Notes under the pieces: generated by a model
Seen by the model: the letters and a program-made list of their open reading frames with translations, nothing else
Told to the model about the DNA's origin: nothing
Databases searched by the model: none
Made by a program: the position numbers and the translations under genes
Part shown: one piece after another, positions 43,471-52,889 of the stretch
How the letters are laid out: each line of letters begins with the position of its first letter
Position numbering within the stretch: position 1 is the first letter of the stretch
Assembly: GCA_024276675.1 (NCBI GenBank)
Contig: JAJRWT010000102.1
Coordinates: forward strand, 36,430 to 100,429
Direction: 5' to 3'
Length of the DNA stretch: 64,000 nucleotides
Source of the DNA: Myxococcota bacterium
GTDB lineage: Bacteria; Myxococcota_A; UBA796; JAFGLY01

Positions 43471-44508
43471 TCAAGGCTTGCCGGGGGCCCCGGGGGGCTG
43501 CCTGCCCGCTTCTTGCGAGGCTGAAGAGCCATGACGCACGGCGTTGGCGACCTTCCGAGGCATCCACTCCAGCACTCGGGCCAGGGGCTTTTCCAGGACC
43601 ACACCAGCCGCTCTTTCGTGCCCCCCTCCCCCCGGATCCAGGGATCTGGCCACCAGGGCCACGTTCACCTTGCCCCGGGAACGCAGCGAGAGCTTGACCT
43701 GCCGCGGCTTCCGTTCCACAGCCAGGATTGCCACTTCCACTCCCGAGGTGTATACCAGCATGTCCACGATACCAACGGTGTCTTCCAACTCGGCACCAGC
43801 ACTCTCCAGGAGATCCATGGTTACCGCAGCGATGAGGACCGTTCCTTGTTCGTGGAAACTTGCCCCTGCCAGCACGTTGCCCAGGAGTTTGATCCCTCCG
43901 GGGCTACGTTCCATCAAGACTCGCACGTGCAAACGGGAATGGTCGATGCCGGCCCGTAGAAGGCGGGCTGCCAGGAGGTGGGTTCGGGCAGAGGTGTTTG
44001 AGTGCAGGAAACCGCCCGTATCAAAGACCATGCCCACGTAGAGAAGGCTCGCGGTGTCCAGGTCCAGCTCAACCCCCCACCGCGCCATCAACCCGCCGAT
44101 GATCTCACAGGTGCTGGCTGCTCCAGGATCCAGCAGGGCCAGATCGTAGCCGTCCGCCCTGGAGGAATAGTGGTGGTCCACTATGACCCTGGTTGTAGCC
44201 GCCTGGAACACCGGAGCAAGATGCGGGCTCAGCCGACGCTGATCACCATCCACGATGATACCGAGATCGAACGGGCCCTGGATGAGATGGTCTTCCACCA
44301 TGGCAGAGATGCCGGGCAGGTTGGAATAGCGACGATCAGGTCTTCCCGCCACCAGAACCTTTGCGTTCGACACCTTCTGGATCATCGAGGATAGGGCCAG
44401 GCAGCTCCCTATGCTGTCACCATCGGAATCCGATGGTCCCGTGAGCAGAATCCTGCCGGCCCGTCTGACCAGGTCCAGGAGTTCATCAACTGGCATCGCT
44501 GTTGTCAT
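43471..44508 (-). CDS. DHH-family phosphoesterase (NrnA-like)
   Basis: The 345-residue protein has the DHH/DHHA1 layout of NrnA-type nanoRNase/pAp phosphatases: DSDGD (27-31), IIVDGDQ, VDHH (110-113) and the C-terminal GGGGHERAAG. The motif I histidine that normally sits four residues before the first Asp of DGD (H-x-x-P-D-G-D) is Pro25 here, so one metal ligand is missing. A role in nanoRNA or pAp/c-di-AMP breakdown is suggested by the family. In Deltaproteobacteria a similar gene often sits between rbfA and truB; here it is elsewhere. Confidence 0.85.
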   Translation of the reverse strand: MTTAMPVDELLDLVRRAGRILLTGPSDSDGDSIGSCLALSSMIQKVSNAKVLVAGRPDRRYSNLPGISAMVEDHLIQGPFDLGIIVDGDQRRLSPHLAPVFQAATTRVIVDHHYSSRADGYDLALLDPGAASTCEIIGGLMARWGVELDLDTASLLYVGMVFDTGGFLHSNTSARTHLLAARLLRAGIDHSRLHVRVLMERSPGGIKLLGNVLAGASFHEQGTVLIAAVTMDLLESAGAELEDTVGIVDMLVYTSGVEVAILAVERKPRQVKLSLRSRGKVNVALVARSLDPGGGGHERAAGVVLEKPLARVLEWMPRKVANAVRHGSSASQEAGRQPPGAPGKP

Positions 44509-44723
44509 GCTCGGGTGTTCTATCGCTGGAAGTCACTCTGTTCCTCCGGGTCCGTTTTACACGGCCAGGAGCCGGCCGAGGAGCGTTCTCGGGAAAAGGC
44601 GACAGCTTAACGCATTTCATCCTTTTCGTCCCAGTCAATCCAACAGATCTCCGCAACCCGGCCCATGCTTCCATCGAAACCGCCTCCAGTCACATGGCAG
44701 TTGCTGGAGAGGACGCTGTCACA

Positions 44724-44753
44724 TTGGACGTAGGCAGGTGGTGCAGATAGAAT
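44724..44753 (+). promoter_or_regulatory. Candidate sigma-70 promoter overlapping the helicase start
   Basis: TTGGAC (44724-44729), an 18-base spacer and TAGAAT (44748-44753) match four and five of six consensus positions. The -10 covers the first ATG of the helicase frame, so if real, translation must begin further down, for instance at TTG 44983. Confidence 0.4.
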
Positions 44754-46581
44754 GTCTTCCTCTGGCGAGCCACCTGGCCCGCCCGAGCCACAACAAACGG
44801 ATCGGCTCCAACCATCCTGTTCCCACAAATCGGTGCATCCACCCGTCGAACACGACAATCCACAGATACCAGCAGAGAACGCGACCAGGAATCCGCAGAC
44901 CGATGCAGCCACGGAGCAGAGCCAGCATACCAGACCTCACCGTGGGGTGTGGACGAGCCAGGTCGTGAACGGAGAACAACCCTTGACCGAAAAACCACCC
45001 TTGACCGAAACCAATCCAGACAAGAAAAGCCAGGATCAATCGCACCATCTCCCAACGGGTACACCATCATCGCCCCCTTCTTCCACCGACGCCAACCCGG
45101 CGCCGCCCCCGGACACACAGGAGTTCGCAACCGAAGCCAACGGCTCATCGGATTACATCTCCAACCGAACCTTCAAAGATTTTCCCATCAGCGCGGAGCT
45201 GGTCCGTGGAATCGAGAAACACGGCTACAAAGTAGCTACACCAGTCCAGGTGGCAGCCATCGAGCCGGGGCTGGCGGGCCGGGATCTCGTCGTCCGGGCC
45301 AAGACCGGCACCGGAAAGACAGCCGCATTCGGCATTCCTATTCTGGACAGGATCCAACAGGGAGCCCGCTTCCCCCAGGCCATCGTCTTGACACCCACCA
45401 GGGAACTCACAGTCCAGGTCGCCCAGGAGTGCGCATCTCTGGGTCGCTTCCTGGACATTCGCATCTGCACCCTCTACGGCGGTGTCCGAATCGGCCCACA
45501 GACGGACGCCCTCAAAAATGGTGTGGACATGATAGTCGGCACCCCGGGGCGCATCATCGACCACATCCGGCGAGGCAACCTGGACCTTTCGCGGTGCCAC
45601 ATGGCCTGCTTGGACGAAGCCGACGAAATGCTGTCAATGGGTTTCTTCGAGGACGTCACCACTATCCTCAAGAGGCTCGCACCCAAGCCCCAGGTATTCC
45701 TGTTCAGCGCCACCGTCTCGGAGAAGATCAGCAACCTGATCAGGCACTTTCTGCATGATCCGGTTTCCATGATCCTCTCCACTGATACAGACAAAGTGGA
45801 GGGCATCTCCCACATACTGTACGAAACGGATCCCTCCACACACAAGGTCAGGTCGCTCCTCGCCATCATCGGCCGAGAGCAACCGGGAAGCACCTTGATC
45901 TTCTGCAACACGCGGGAAGACACTTCAACCGTGGCATCCTTCCTGGATCGACAGGGCCTGGACGTGGAGATCATCTCAGGCGAGCTGCCCCAGAAAAAAC
46001 GAGAAGAGGTTATGGCCCAGGTGAAAAGGGGCGAAGTCCAGTTTCTCGTGGCCACCGACGTGGCCGCCAGGGGCATCGACATCAGTGATCTCTCCCACGT
46101 CATAAACTACTCGTTACCGGAAGATCCCGCGGTCTACCTCCACAGGACAGGAAGAACCGGCAGGATCGGAAAGACCGGCATCGCCATCAGCCTGGCAGGT
46201 GGTACAGATCTCAACACCAGATCCACTCTTGAAAAGGACTACCAGGTCGTCTTCGAAACCCGGCAGTTGCCCACGCCGGAAGAGGTCACCCAGCTCATCC
46301 TCAAGCACCAGACCGCCCGTCTCAGAGATGCCATGAAAACCATGGCTTTCGAGGGTTATCTCAAGACCGTGAGAGCCCTCAGGGGAGCCCCTGACGGCGA
46401 TATGCTTCTCGCGGTCGCCCTCCGGGCCTTTTTCCTCTGGGACCGGCAGCGCAAGGCCGACGCCGGCACATCTTCGTCATCACTGACTGCTCTGGACGAA
46501 AAGAAAAGGACCGACAACCAAAAACGCTCCCAGAGCCGCCGCCACAAGAAACCCTATCGTCGCCGTCGTCACAAACCATAG
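44752..46581 (+). CDS. DEAD-box ATP-dependent RNA helicase
   Basis: The protein has all DEAD-box motifs: AKTGTGKTAAF (Walker A), PTRELT, TPGRI, DEADEML, SAT, VATDVAARGID and HRTGRTGR. It unwinds RNA duplexes, probably in ribosome assembly or decay. About 140 hydrophilic, low-complexity residues precede the core and a basic Lys/Arg tail follows (KKPYRRRRHKP). The start is uncertain: ATG 44752 lacks a good ribosome site, while TTG 44983 has GGAG at correct spacing and would remove 77 residues. GC-poor third positions in that part support the later start. Confidence 0.9.
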   Translation: MSSSGEPPGPPEPQQTDRLQPSCSHKSVHPPVEHDNPQIPAENATRNPQTDAATEQSQHTRPHRGVWTSQVVNGEQPLTEKPPLTETNPDKKSQDQSHHLPTGTPSSPPSSTDANPAPPPDTQEFATEANGSSDYISNRTFKDFPISAELVRGIEKHGYKVATPVQVAAIEPGLAGRDLVVRAKTGTGKTAAFGIPILDRIQQGARFPQAIVLTPTRELTVQVAQECASLGRFLDIRICTLYGGVRIGPQTDALKNGVDMIVGTPGRIIDHIRRGNLDLSRCHMACLDEADEMLSMGFFEDVTTILKRLAPKPQVFLFSATVSEKISNLIRHFLHDPVSMILSTDTDKVEGISHILYETDPSTHKVRSLLAIIGREQPGSTLIFCNTREDTSTVASFLDRQGLDVEIISGELPQKKREEVMAQVKRGEVQFLVATDVAARGIDISDLSHVINYSLPEDPAVYLHRTGRTGRIGKTGIAISLAGGTDLNTRSTLEKDYQVVFETRQLPTPEEVTQLILKHQTARLRDAMKTMAFEGYLKTVRALRGAPDGDMLLAVALRAFFLWDRQRKADAGTSSSSLTALDEKKRTDNQKRSQSRRHKKPYRRRRHKP

Positions 46582-46724
46582 GAGCTGCCAGAGGATGGAA
46601 GCAAGACGGTGGCGAAAGCTCCCAAAAGAGCGCCGGGCGTGCTAAACAAGCCCCGTACACCAGTCCCGACAACAGGGGCTCCCATACCGGACTTCCTTCT
46701 GTCTGCTACGATCCAGGAGAACCC

Positions 46725-47588
46725 ATGAAACGTCACCTGCTCCTTGTCTCCGTGATAGCTCTGCTGGGCTGGGGTCTATTATCCATCCTGGCGGCAACAC
46801 CAGCAGCCGAAGCACAGGAAGACGACGAAGACGGAGGACTCTTCGGCATCGATATCGGAGAAATCAACCTGGACGACGAAAACCTGGACGAGATCCACAC
46901 CTACGAGGGCACTGCGTCCCAGGCTTCGCCAAACTACAAGCCAGGCACCACTGTCACAATCACCCACACAAAGGGAACGATCACCGTTCGCTGCACAGAT
47001 ACGGATGGCCTTACCGCCAGGCTACAGTACACCCTGGAGGGCGACAACAAAGACAAGCTCAAGGCCTATGGCGATGCACTGGGAATATCCACCTGGGCCA
47101 GCAACTACAGCGCCTCGGTCAAGACCAGGGTGCCCGGGCTCTACTCAGGTGTGGATAGCGCCAAGCTGGCCCTCACCATAATGCTACCCACCAGGGCCAG
47201 CCTTGTGATCAATGGGAGCAACGACTGGATCCAGGTGACCGACTGCACCGGTACAATCAAGGCCAGCACAAGGCAAAACGGCATCTACGCAAGAGGGAAC
47301 TTCAGCTCCTTCAACCTGTCGGCCAGCACCGGAAACGTGGAGCTGTCTCTTGCCCCCGAATCGGAAATCACTTCTTCGAGCCGCGCCACCGCCAGCGCCG
47401 GAGACATCACCATCTACTTGCCCCTTACCCAGTCTGCCAACTTGAGTGCTTCCGGCTCAGAGGTCTCCATCGCGCACCTGGTGAGCGGGACCAACACTCC
47501 CAGCAAGGTCACCGGTACCATCAACGACGGAGGTCCATCAATCACTCTGAGCGCCAAGGGCAGAATAGACATCAAGCCGCCGGAATAG
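46725..47588 (+). CDS. Secreted beta-rich protein, DUF4097-like
   Basis: The 287-residue protein has a clear signal peptide (MKRHLLLVSVIALLGWGLLS, with an AEA site) and an acidic segment. The remainder is repetitive beta strands with NGSNDWIQVTDCTGTI and ASTGNVELSL, the kind of right-handed beta-helix/DUF4097 adhesin-head pattern. GGAG precedes ATG 46725. It is probably periplasmic or surface-exposed. Function unknown. Confidence 0.75.
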   Translation: MKRHLLLVSVIALLGWGLLSILAATPAAEAQEDDEDGGLFGIDIGEINLDDENLDEIHTYEGTASQASPNYKPGTTVTITHTKGTITVRCTDTDGLTARLQYTLEGDNKDKLKAYGDALGISTWASNYSASVKTRVPGLYSGVDSAKLALTIMLPTRASLVINGSNDWIQVTDCTGTIKASTRQNGIYARGNFSSFNLSASTGNVELSLAPESEITSSSRATASAGDITIYLPLTQSANLSASGSEVSIAHLVSGTNTPSKVTGTINDGGPSITLSAKGRIDIKPPE

Positions 47589-47612
47589 CCCATCCCCCCC
47601 GGCACGGATCTC

Positions 47613-48014
47613 CTACAGCAGGTCTTCAAGGCGCCAGACCTTGTTCACCCGTATCACGGCTCCGGAGCCGGTGAGGCGGGCGTGGCATGCAAGACGCACC
47701 CCGGGATCATACTCGTTGCCCAGGACTTCTCGCAAGATGGCCCCTTCGGCTTCGCTGGCTTGCCGGAGATGTTCCGCTCCTGCCAACACCTGCACCTGAC
47801 ACTGACCACAGTGACCGTCTGGACAGGGGTTGTCAATGGGCGTCTCCAGCAACTGGGAGGCCATTGTGAGCGTGTATCCCGGTTCAGTCCGGACGACATG
47901 CTCAGTCCCATCGGGCAGGACAAAGGTCACATGGATTCTTTCCACGGGTCTTGTGCTCTGCCGCCTGTGGCGAACGAATCGCTTCAAACGTTTTCGAAGT
48001 TGGAATGGTGTCAC
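47613..48014 (-). CDS. [2Fe-2S] ferredoxin, plant/adrenodoxin type
   Basis: This 133-residue soluble carrier has the cluster ligands CPDGHCGQC and a distant LACHAR Cys, the C-x4-C-x2-C-xn-C pattern. A basic N-terminal tail (RKRLKRFVRHRRQ) precedes the fold. Its ATG overlaps the stop of the LOG-family gene (ATGA), so they are coupled. Its electron partner is not identified. Confidence 0.88.
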   Translation of the reverse strand: MTPFQLRKRLKRFVRHRRQSTRPVERIHVTFVLPDGTEHVVRTEPGYTLTMASQLLETPIDNPCPDGHCGQCQVQVLAGAEHLRQASEAEGAILREVLGNEYDPGVRLACHARLTGSGAVIRVNKVWRLEDLL

Positions 48015-48892
48015 GATGGATCCTTGGCTGGGTCGAGGTTTTGACTGGTGGCTCCGGGAGACGGGACTCCCCGCAGCTTTCCTTCCCGGACGGCCAATTC
48101 GTCCACGATGTACTGGAAGGCCTCGTCAACGGTATCGGAGATATGCAGCAGGTCCAGATCAGCAGGAGAGATGGTACCCCACTTCACCAACGCGTGCAGG
48201 TCCAGAATATCGTTCCAGTACTCGGCCCCGTACAACACCATGGGAAGGTCCTTGCCAAGTTTCCCGGTCTGCCGCAGGGTGAGGGTTTCCATCAACTCAT
48301 CCAGTGTTCCGAAGCCTCCCGGGTATATCACCTGGGCCTTCGCATGGTAGAGAAACCAGTACTTTCGCATGAAAAAGTAGTGAAACTCGAACGCGAGTTC
48401 CGGCGAGACATACTGGTTTACTGTTTCTTCCGTCGGCACGGAGATGCCCAGCCCGATGCTCCTGCCCCCCTTGACATCTGCCGCTCCACGGTTGGCCGCT
48501 TCCATGATCCCCGGCCCCCCGCCAGAACAGATGACATAACCCGGTCCATGTGCTCGACTGGCACTCCATTGTGCCAGCTTCCTGGCAAGTTTCCGGGCGT
48601 CTTCGTAGTAACGGCCCATCTTCAGACGCTGCTCGGCGCGCGCCAAGGTGGATTCCAGGGATGCACGATGTTCTCCGGAGGCTGCCTGGAGTTCCATCTT
48701 CGCCAGGTCCCGCATCTCCCGCGCAGTCTCCACCGGAAGGACCCGTGCTGAACCGAAGAAGACGATGGTTCCACGGATGGAGCAGGCATCGAAACGTTGA
48801 CGCGGTTCCTCGTACTCGCACAGCAGACGAATGGCACGAGCCGATGCACTTTTCAAGAAAGGAAGGTTTTCATAGGCTTTGACTGGATCCAT
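48011..48892 (-). CDS. LOG-family/TIGR00730 protein (cytokinin phosphoribohydrolase-like)
   Basis: A 293-residue Rossmann-fold enzyme with SGGGPGIMEAANRGA and the nucleotide-site PGGFGTLDELMETLTL, both hallmarks of LOG/TIGR00730 proteins, which release ribose 5-phosphate from nucleoside monophosphates. It is longer than the classic LOG, with a helical N-terminal extension (about 90 residues), the form often mis-called lysine decarboxylase. ATG 48892 has GGAG upstream; the longer frame to 49165 is unsupported. Coupled to the ferredoxin gene. Confidence 0.88.
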   Translation of the reverse strand: MDPVKAYENLPFLKSASARAIRLLCEYEEPRQRFDACSIRGTIVFFGSARVLPVETAREMRDLAKMELQAASGEHRASLESTLARAEQRLKMGRYYEDARKLARKLAQWSASRAHGPGYVICSGGGPGIMEAANRGAADVKGGRSIGLGISVPTEETVNQYVSPELAFEFHYFFMRKYWFLYHAKAQVIYPGGFGTLDELMETLTLRQTGKLGKDLPMVLYGAEYWNDILDLHALVKWGTISPADLDLLHISDTVDEAFQYIVDELAVREGKLRGVPSPGATSQNLDPAKDPS

Positions 48893-49003
48893 GAAGTATC
48901 TCCGGTCGAGCCGCTGGAAACCCTGGACAGTCCGTAGCGGGAGGGAATACTGGCTCCTGCCACGGACAGGGGAATCCAAACCACTCTTTGAGCGCCCTAT
49001 TAA

Positions 49004-49043
49004 GGCCCATATGGGCCCTGGCAAGCAAAGCGATTTTTTTTTT
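49004..49043. promoter_or_regulatory. Palindrome plus poly-T tract in a divergent promoter region
   Basis: A perfect 14-base palindrome GGCCCATATGGGCC (49004-49017) is followed 16 bases on by a run of ten T (49034-49043). The region lies between the LOG gene (minus) and a lipoprotein gene (plus). The palindrome could be a dimeric repressor site; the T run is too far away to form an intrinsic terminator with it. Confidence 0.45.
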
Positions 49044-49155
49044 GAATGTACCGTTGCATCAGAACGTCGACCGGGTGTCGAAAGAAAAACAATTCGGGGT
49101 ACAGGCCATACGGCAAACAGCAAGACTCTATTCGAAACACAAGGAGGCGCCGCCA

Positions 49156-49719
49156 ATGCGTGCAACCCTGCCCATTTTCATCACCACATCTCTCCTGGCC
49201 CTGCAGGCTTGCGTCATCTATGACGAAGACTGCAAGGGTTGTGAAGTAGATCCCAACGACAACTGCCCGGCAGGTGAGGGCTTCTGCGACGATGCCGATC
49301 CCAACGGGGACCCCTCCGGCACGAACGATACCGCCGAAATCACTGATACAGCCGATTCCGCCGCCGAAGCAGACACCGTGGACTATGGGTTCTACCTGCT
49401 GCCCTCCCAGGGTGAAGCGGGTGAGATCTTCATAGCTTCACTTCGGGCAGACGGAGAAGACACGCCCGATTTCGAAGCCATCACCGATCTCAGATTCTAC
49501 GAAGGTGATATCGAAATCATCGCAAGCGATGCCCGCTCCTGGGAATACCTCCTCACCCTGAGCATCTCGCCTGATGCCGAACCAGGTCCCGTGGACCTGC
49601 TGGTGGAGTTCAAGGACGGAACGGCATCATGGGTCGAGTCCGTCTTCACCATCTACGAAGCCGGCAGCGGCCACAGTTCCGGCAGCAGCGACGACGGCTC
49701 CTACGATCCGTGCGAGTAG
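49156..49719 (+). CDS. Putative lipoprotein, acidic, unknown
   Basis: This 187-residue protein has a textbook signal (MRATLPIFITTSLLALQAC) with lipobox LQAC and AAGGAGG upstream of ATG 49156. Next comes an acidic, low-complexity Asp/Thr/Ala region (DTAEITDTADSAAEADTVD) followed by a beta-rich domain with a Ser/Gly tail. The pattern fits surface lipoproteins of Myxococcota-like bacteria. No family recognised. A longer frame upstream is rejected on the ribosome site. Confidence 0.82.
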   Translation: MRATLPIFITTSLLALQACVIYDEDCKGCEVDPNDNCPAGEGFCDDADPNGDPSGTNDTAEITDTADSAAEADTVDYGFYLLPSQGEAGEIFIASLRADGEDTPDFEAITDLRFYEGDIEIIASDARSWEYLLTLSISPDAEPGPVDLLVEFKDGTASWVESVFTIYEAGSGHSSGSSDDGSYDPCE

Positions 49720-49816
49720 AAACCAGCACGTTCATAGGTCCGCATCGTGACTTCCGCGTATTCAGAGTGGGCATCGTGGCTCCATGGAGTGGAACCACGG
49801 TGCCCATTTTATGTCT

Positions 49817-51190
49817 CTATGTCTCGCTTCCCACCATTCGCTCGACATCGTCCACCGCCCTTGGGCACATGGATGAAAGCAGTTCGCATCCGTCGTTCGT
49901 GATGAGTATTTCGTCTTCGATTCTGATCCCCAGCCCACGAAAACCAGCGGGTATCTCCGGCCCGTCACCCAGGTACAGACCGGGCTCAAGGGCCAACACC
50001 ATGCCGGGCTCAAGCAGGCGGCTCCTTCCATCCACGTGGTATGCGCCCAGGTCGTGAACATCCAGACCGATCCAGTGGGCGGTCATGTGCGGAAGAAACG
50101 ACTCCAGGCGTGCAGATCCTGCCCGGTAGCCCGCGGAACCCCGTTGGAAAACAGGCCCAGCCAAAGCGGAAAGAGCCGACCGGCAGATGCCCAGATCCTT
50201 CAGACCCCGTTCGAGCCGTCCAACTATTGCATCGTGAAGATCCGCCAGACGAGCTCCCGGGACAGCGGAATCCATGCCTGCCTGCTGCGCCTCCAGGACT
50301 AGCCGGTACAGTTCTGCCTGCCGGGGAGTGAAGCGCCCGGATGCAGGGAAGGTCCTGCAAAGGTCGGAGGAGTAGCCTCCGTACTCACAGCCCGCGTCCA
50401 CCAGGACCAGGTCCCCCGCTTCCACCGGTGAGTGGTTTTGCTGGTAATGGGGGATGAGGGTGTTACGCCCGGCAGCGACCACTGTTGGAAAAGCGGGGCC
50501 GGAAGCCCCCCTCTGCCGGAAGCCGGATTCCACGATGGCCTCGATGTGGTACTCCTTGATTCCTGGACGGGTACGCGCCATGGCACGCGCAATGGCGCGA
50601 GCTGTGATGGATGCCGAGGTTCGCAGCAGCAGGATCTCGCTGGAGTCCTTGATCTGGCGAAGACAGCCCATGATTCGGGAAATATCAACAAAGGTATCAG
50701 GAGCTTCCATTCCATTGCGTCGGGCCTGCGCTCTCGCCGCTCTCGATGCCGCGAAAAGCAGTTGGTCAATCTCGGGATCCACTCCCAGAGGGCAGTGTAG
50801 TACGGCTGCTCCCTGGAGCAGATCCGGCATGCGTTCTGCAAGTTCTGATATGGGCAGAACCAAATCGGCGCCGGCACCCCCGCAGCGCTGCCCCGAAGCC
50901 GAGCCGCATCCGTGTGCAGAGCCAATCTGGCTACTACTGCCGGAGCTGCAAAACAAGACGTATGGCTGCGCCGTCCCCGGGCGGAAAAGAGCGGCGGCGC
51001 CCGGAGACTCCCACCCGGTCAGGTAGAAGAAGTTGCTCTCCTGCCTGTAGCGATATGGCGTATCAAGGCTGCGATAACGAAGAGGAGCTGCTTGCAGGAA
51101 TGCAAAACCACCCCCGAGAGCATGCATGAACCGCTCCCTGTGCGCCCTGAACAGGCCTTTGGGGAGGCTGACTTCATGAGGCTTCGACAT
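49817..51190 (-). CDS. pepP: Xaa-Pro aminopeptidase (PepP-like, M24 family)
   Basis: This 457-residue metallopeptidase removes N-terminal residues ahead of proline. Both halves are present: the N-terminal creatinase-type domain (YRYRQESNFFYLTGW) and the pita-bread fold with ligands in VDAGCEYGGYSSD, MTAHWIGLDVHD, ALEPGLYL and IRIEDEILIT. An unusual Ser/Gly-rich insertion with three Cys lies at about residue 85-110. ATG 51190 is preferred to a TTG at 51217. Its start lies inside the end of the 500-residue gene, so they are coupled. Confidence 0.88.
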   Translation of the reverse strand: MSKPHEVSLPKGLFRAHRERFMHALGGGFAFLQAAPLRYRSLDTPYRYRQESNFFYLTGWESPGAAALFRPGTAQPYVLFCSSGSSSQIGSAHGCGSASGQRCGGAGADLVLPISELAERMPDLLQGAAVLHCPLGVDPEIDQLLFAASRAARAQARRNGMEAPDTFVDISRIMGCLRQIKDSSEILLLRTSASITARAIARAMARTRPGIKEYHIEAIVESGFRQRGASGPAFPTVVAAGRNTLIPHYQQNHSPVEAGDLVLVDAGCEYGGYSSDLCRTFPASGRFTPRQAELYRLVLEAQQAGMDSAVPGARLADLHDAIVGRLERGLKDLGICRSALSALAGPVFQRGSAGYRAGSARLESFLPHMTAHWIGLDVHDLGAYHVDGRSRLLEPGMVLALEPGLYLGDGPEIPAGFRGLGIRIEDEILITNDGCELLSSMCPRAVDDVERMVGSET

Positions 51191-52676
51191 CGCGCATACC
51201 GGGGATGGTGACTGCAAGAAGAGCGGTGGTCCTGGGTAGCCTGGGGCCCTGTTCCATCAGGGCCTGGGCTGCGGATCGACTGCGAAGCAAGGGGACCAAT
51301 GCGAGAAAGAAGAGATCGGGCTCCGGCCCCCAACTGGCTGCCACCATTGGCACCACCGGACAGGCCGGGTTGGCGCCAAGAGCCCCCGCCGCGGCCTGAA
51401 GGGCCATGGACACGGCTCCAGCACTTAGCAGCGAAGCGACGGGCTCGGCTCTGCCCAACCGGGAGGCGGCGGTGACCAGGGCCTCCGCGTGCCCGGCCAT
51501 GGCATGGTCGTGGCACACTCGCCCGAAGACCGGGCGTGATGAAGCGCGCAACAGGTGAACCAGGCCTGGAGGGGTCTCTGATGCCAAATGCCCCAGAGGG
51601 ATCATCCAACCGGCGGCTGGGTGCCTGCTTGCAGCAGCATCCAGTACCTGGAGGCTGGTCCCTGCATCCAGTACTATCAACCTTCGGTAGAGACCCGAGG
51701 GACCCAACTGTGCCTCCAGATCGTCCAGGACGCACAGTGCCCCCCGCACGGCACTGGCGCCTCCAGGCGCCCTGGGCCCGGTGGTAAGCTCCACGAGAGC
51801 CAGCGGATCCTTGCGGGCAAGGGCTTTGAAGAATGGGCCAAGGTTCCACCCACGTCTACCGGCGCTGGCCACGAAACGGAAGAGAAACGGGAGATCTCTG
51901 CGGGGTTCCAGTCTGTCGAGATCGCCTTCCAGGAGAGACCTGCCCAGGGGCCCGGAACAAATGGTGTCGGGGGAAGATTGCGGAGTCGCAGGTTCCAGCT
52001 CTCCTGACGCTCCCGATCCTGGCTCGGCAGAGGCTCGTCGAGTGTGCGGGCTGAAACCGGGAACCACCTGGATCTGGTCTCCTCGCAATCCAAAGGCGGA
52101 TTCCCAGCCTTGTCGGGGCAGGGGCATAGCCGCCGCTCGCGGCACGCCCAGCAACGGCCCCACGTCGTCTGGGGGATTCAGGACCTTGGGTGGTTCCGAA
52201 GGTATTCCCGCGGTCTCGAACACGGGATGTGCCCTTGGAAGAAACCTTTCGAGTTGGCCATCCTCAACCCTGTAGAGATCTTCCAGCCCACTGGCGGCGA
52301 CCGTGTATCCATGGGAATCGCGGGCCACCATCAAGAGGGCAACGTCATCCCCGCGGGAAGGCCCCAGGGAACTCGGATCCAGGCTGGATAGCGAAGCCCA
52401 GGCGTTCCTTAGCAGGTCGAAACGGGTGCGCCCGTCGAGTTGGAGCAGCACCTGGAACAACTCGCCGGTGGTATGCCATGCGTCCACGGGATCTGAACCC
52501 ATGTCTACTGCTGCCGCTATGTGGATTGTACTCTGGCCTCTGTCCAGTGTCAGCCTTATATGCCCGCTTAACGGATACCTTCCCGGTGCGCCCAACAGCA
52601 GTGCTCCCGGCCTTGATGAAGCATCGCCCACGATGAACTCCCGCGTGTGTTCATGGAGTAAAGTTATCCTCGTCAT
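51174..52676 (-). CDS. Unrecognised 500-residue protein, partner of PepP-like gene
   Basis: No family was recognised. The first 140 residues have a strand pattern ending DDVALLMVARDSHG then GLEDLYRVEDGQLERFLPRAHPVF, faintly like the end of a PP2C phosphatase domain but without the metal motifs. The middle is low complexity and the last 250 residues are Ala/Leu-rich helices. AGGAAAGG precedes ATG 52676. It overlaps the peptidase start and so shares its operon. A remnant of the hairpin repeat lies 36 bases upstream. Confidence 0.6.
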   Translation of the reverse strand: MTRITLLHEHTREFIVGDASSRPGALLLGAPGRYPLSGHIRLTLDRGQSTIHIAAAVDMGSDPVDAWHTTGELFQVLLQLDGRTRFDLLRNAWASLSSLDPSSLGPSRGDDVALLMVARDSHGYTVAASGLEDLYRVEDGQLERFLPRAHPVFETAGIPSEPPKVLNPPDDVGPLLGVPRAAAMPLPRQGWESAFGLRGDQIQVVPGFSPHTRRASAEPGSGASGELEPATPQSSPDTICSGPLGRSLLEGDLDRLEPRRDLPFLFRFVASAGRRGWNLGPFFKALARKDPLALVELTTGPRAPGGASAVRGALCVLDDLEAQLGPSGLYRRLIVLDAGTSLQVLDAAASRHPAAGWMIPLGHLASETPPGLVHLLRASSRPVFGRVCHDHAMAGHAEALVTAASRLGRAEPVASLLSAGAVSMALQAAAGALGANPACPVVPMVAASWGPEPDLFFLALVPLLRSRSAAQALMEQGPRLPRTTALLAVTIPGMRDVEAS

Positions 52677-52711
52677 ACCTTTCCTGGTCTAATCGGGCAG
52701 GACACAGACAC

Positions 52712-52745
52712 AAAGCTCCTCGGTCCACCATTTCCGGATGGGAAC
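52712..52745 (-). repeat. Hairpin repeat element, truncated copy D
   Basis: On the minus strand 52745-52712 reads GTTCCCATCCGGAAA, identical to the 15-base terminal repeat of the full copies, followed by TGGTGGACCGAGGAGCTTT, matching the next part of the element with gaps. The remaining 130 bases are absent. It lies in the divergent region between the 500-residue gene and mscS. Confidence 0.65.
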
Positions 52746-52889
52746 TGACAAGCCGCTCCTGGCGGTAGGCCCCGAATGCCCGATTGTTCTGTAATACCTG
52801 AGGGTATCCAGGAAGACCCGAAACCCGTGAAGCGCGTCCAGGCCTCCGGTGATATCAGGCCTGATATTCCAAACTCCACGGAGACAACC

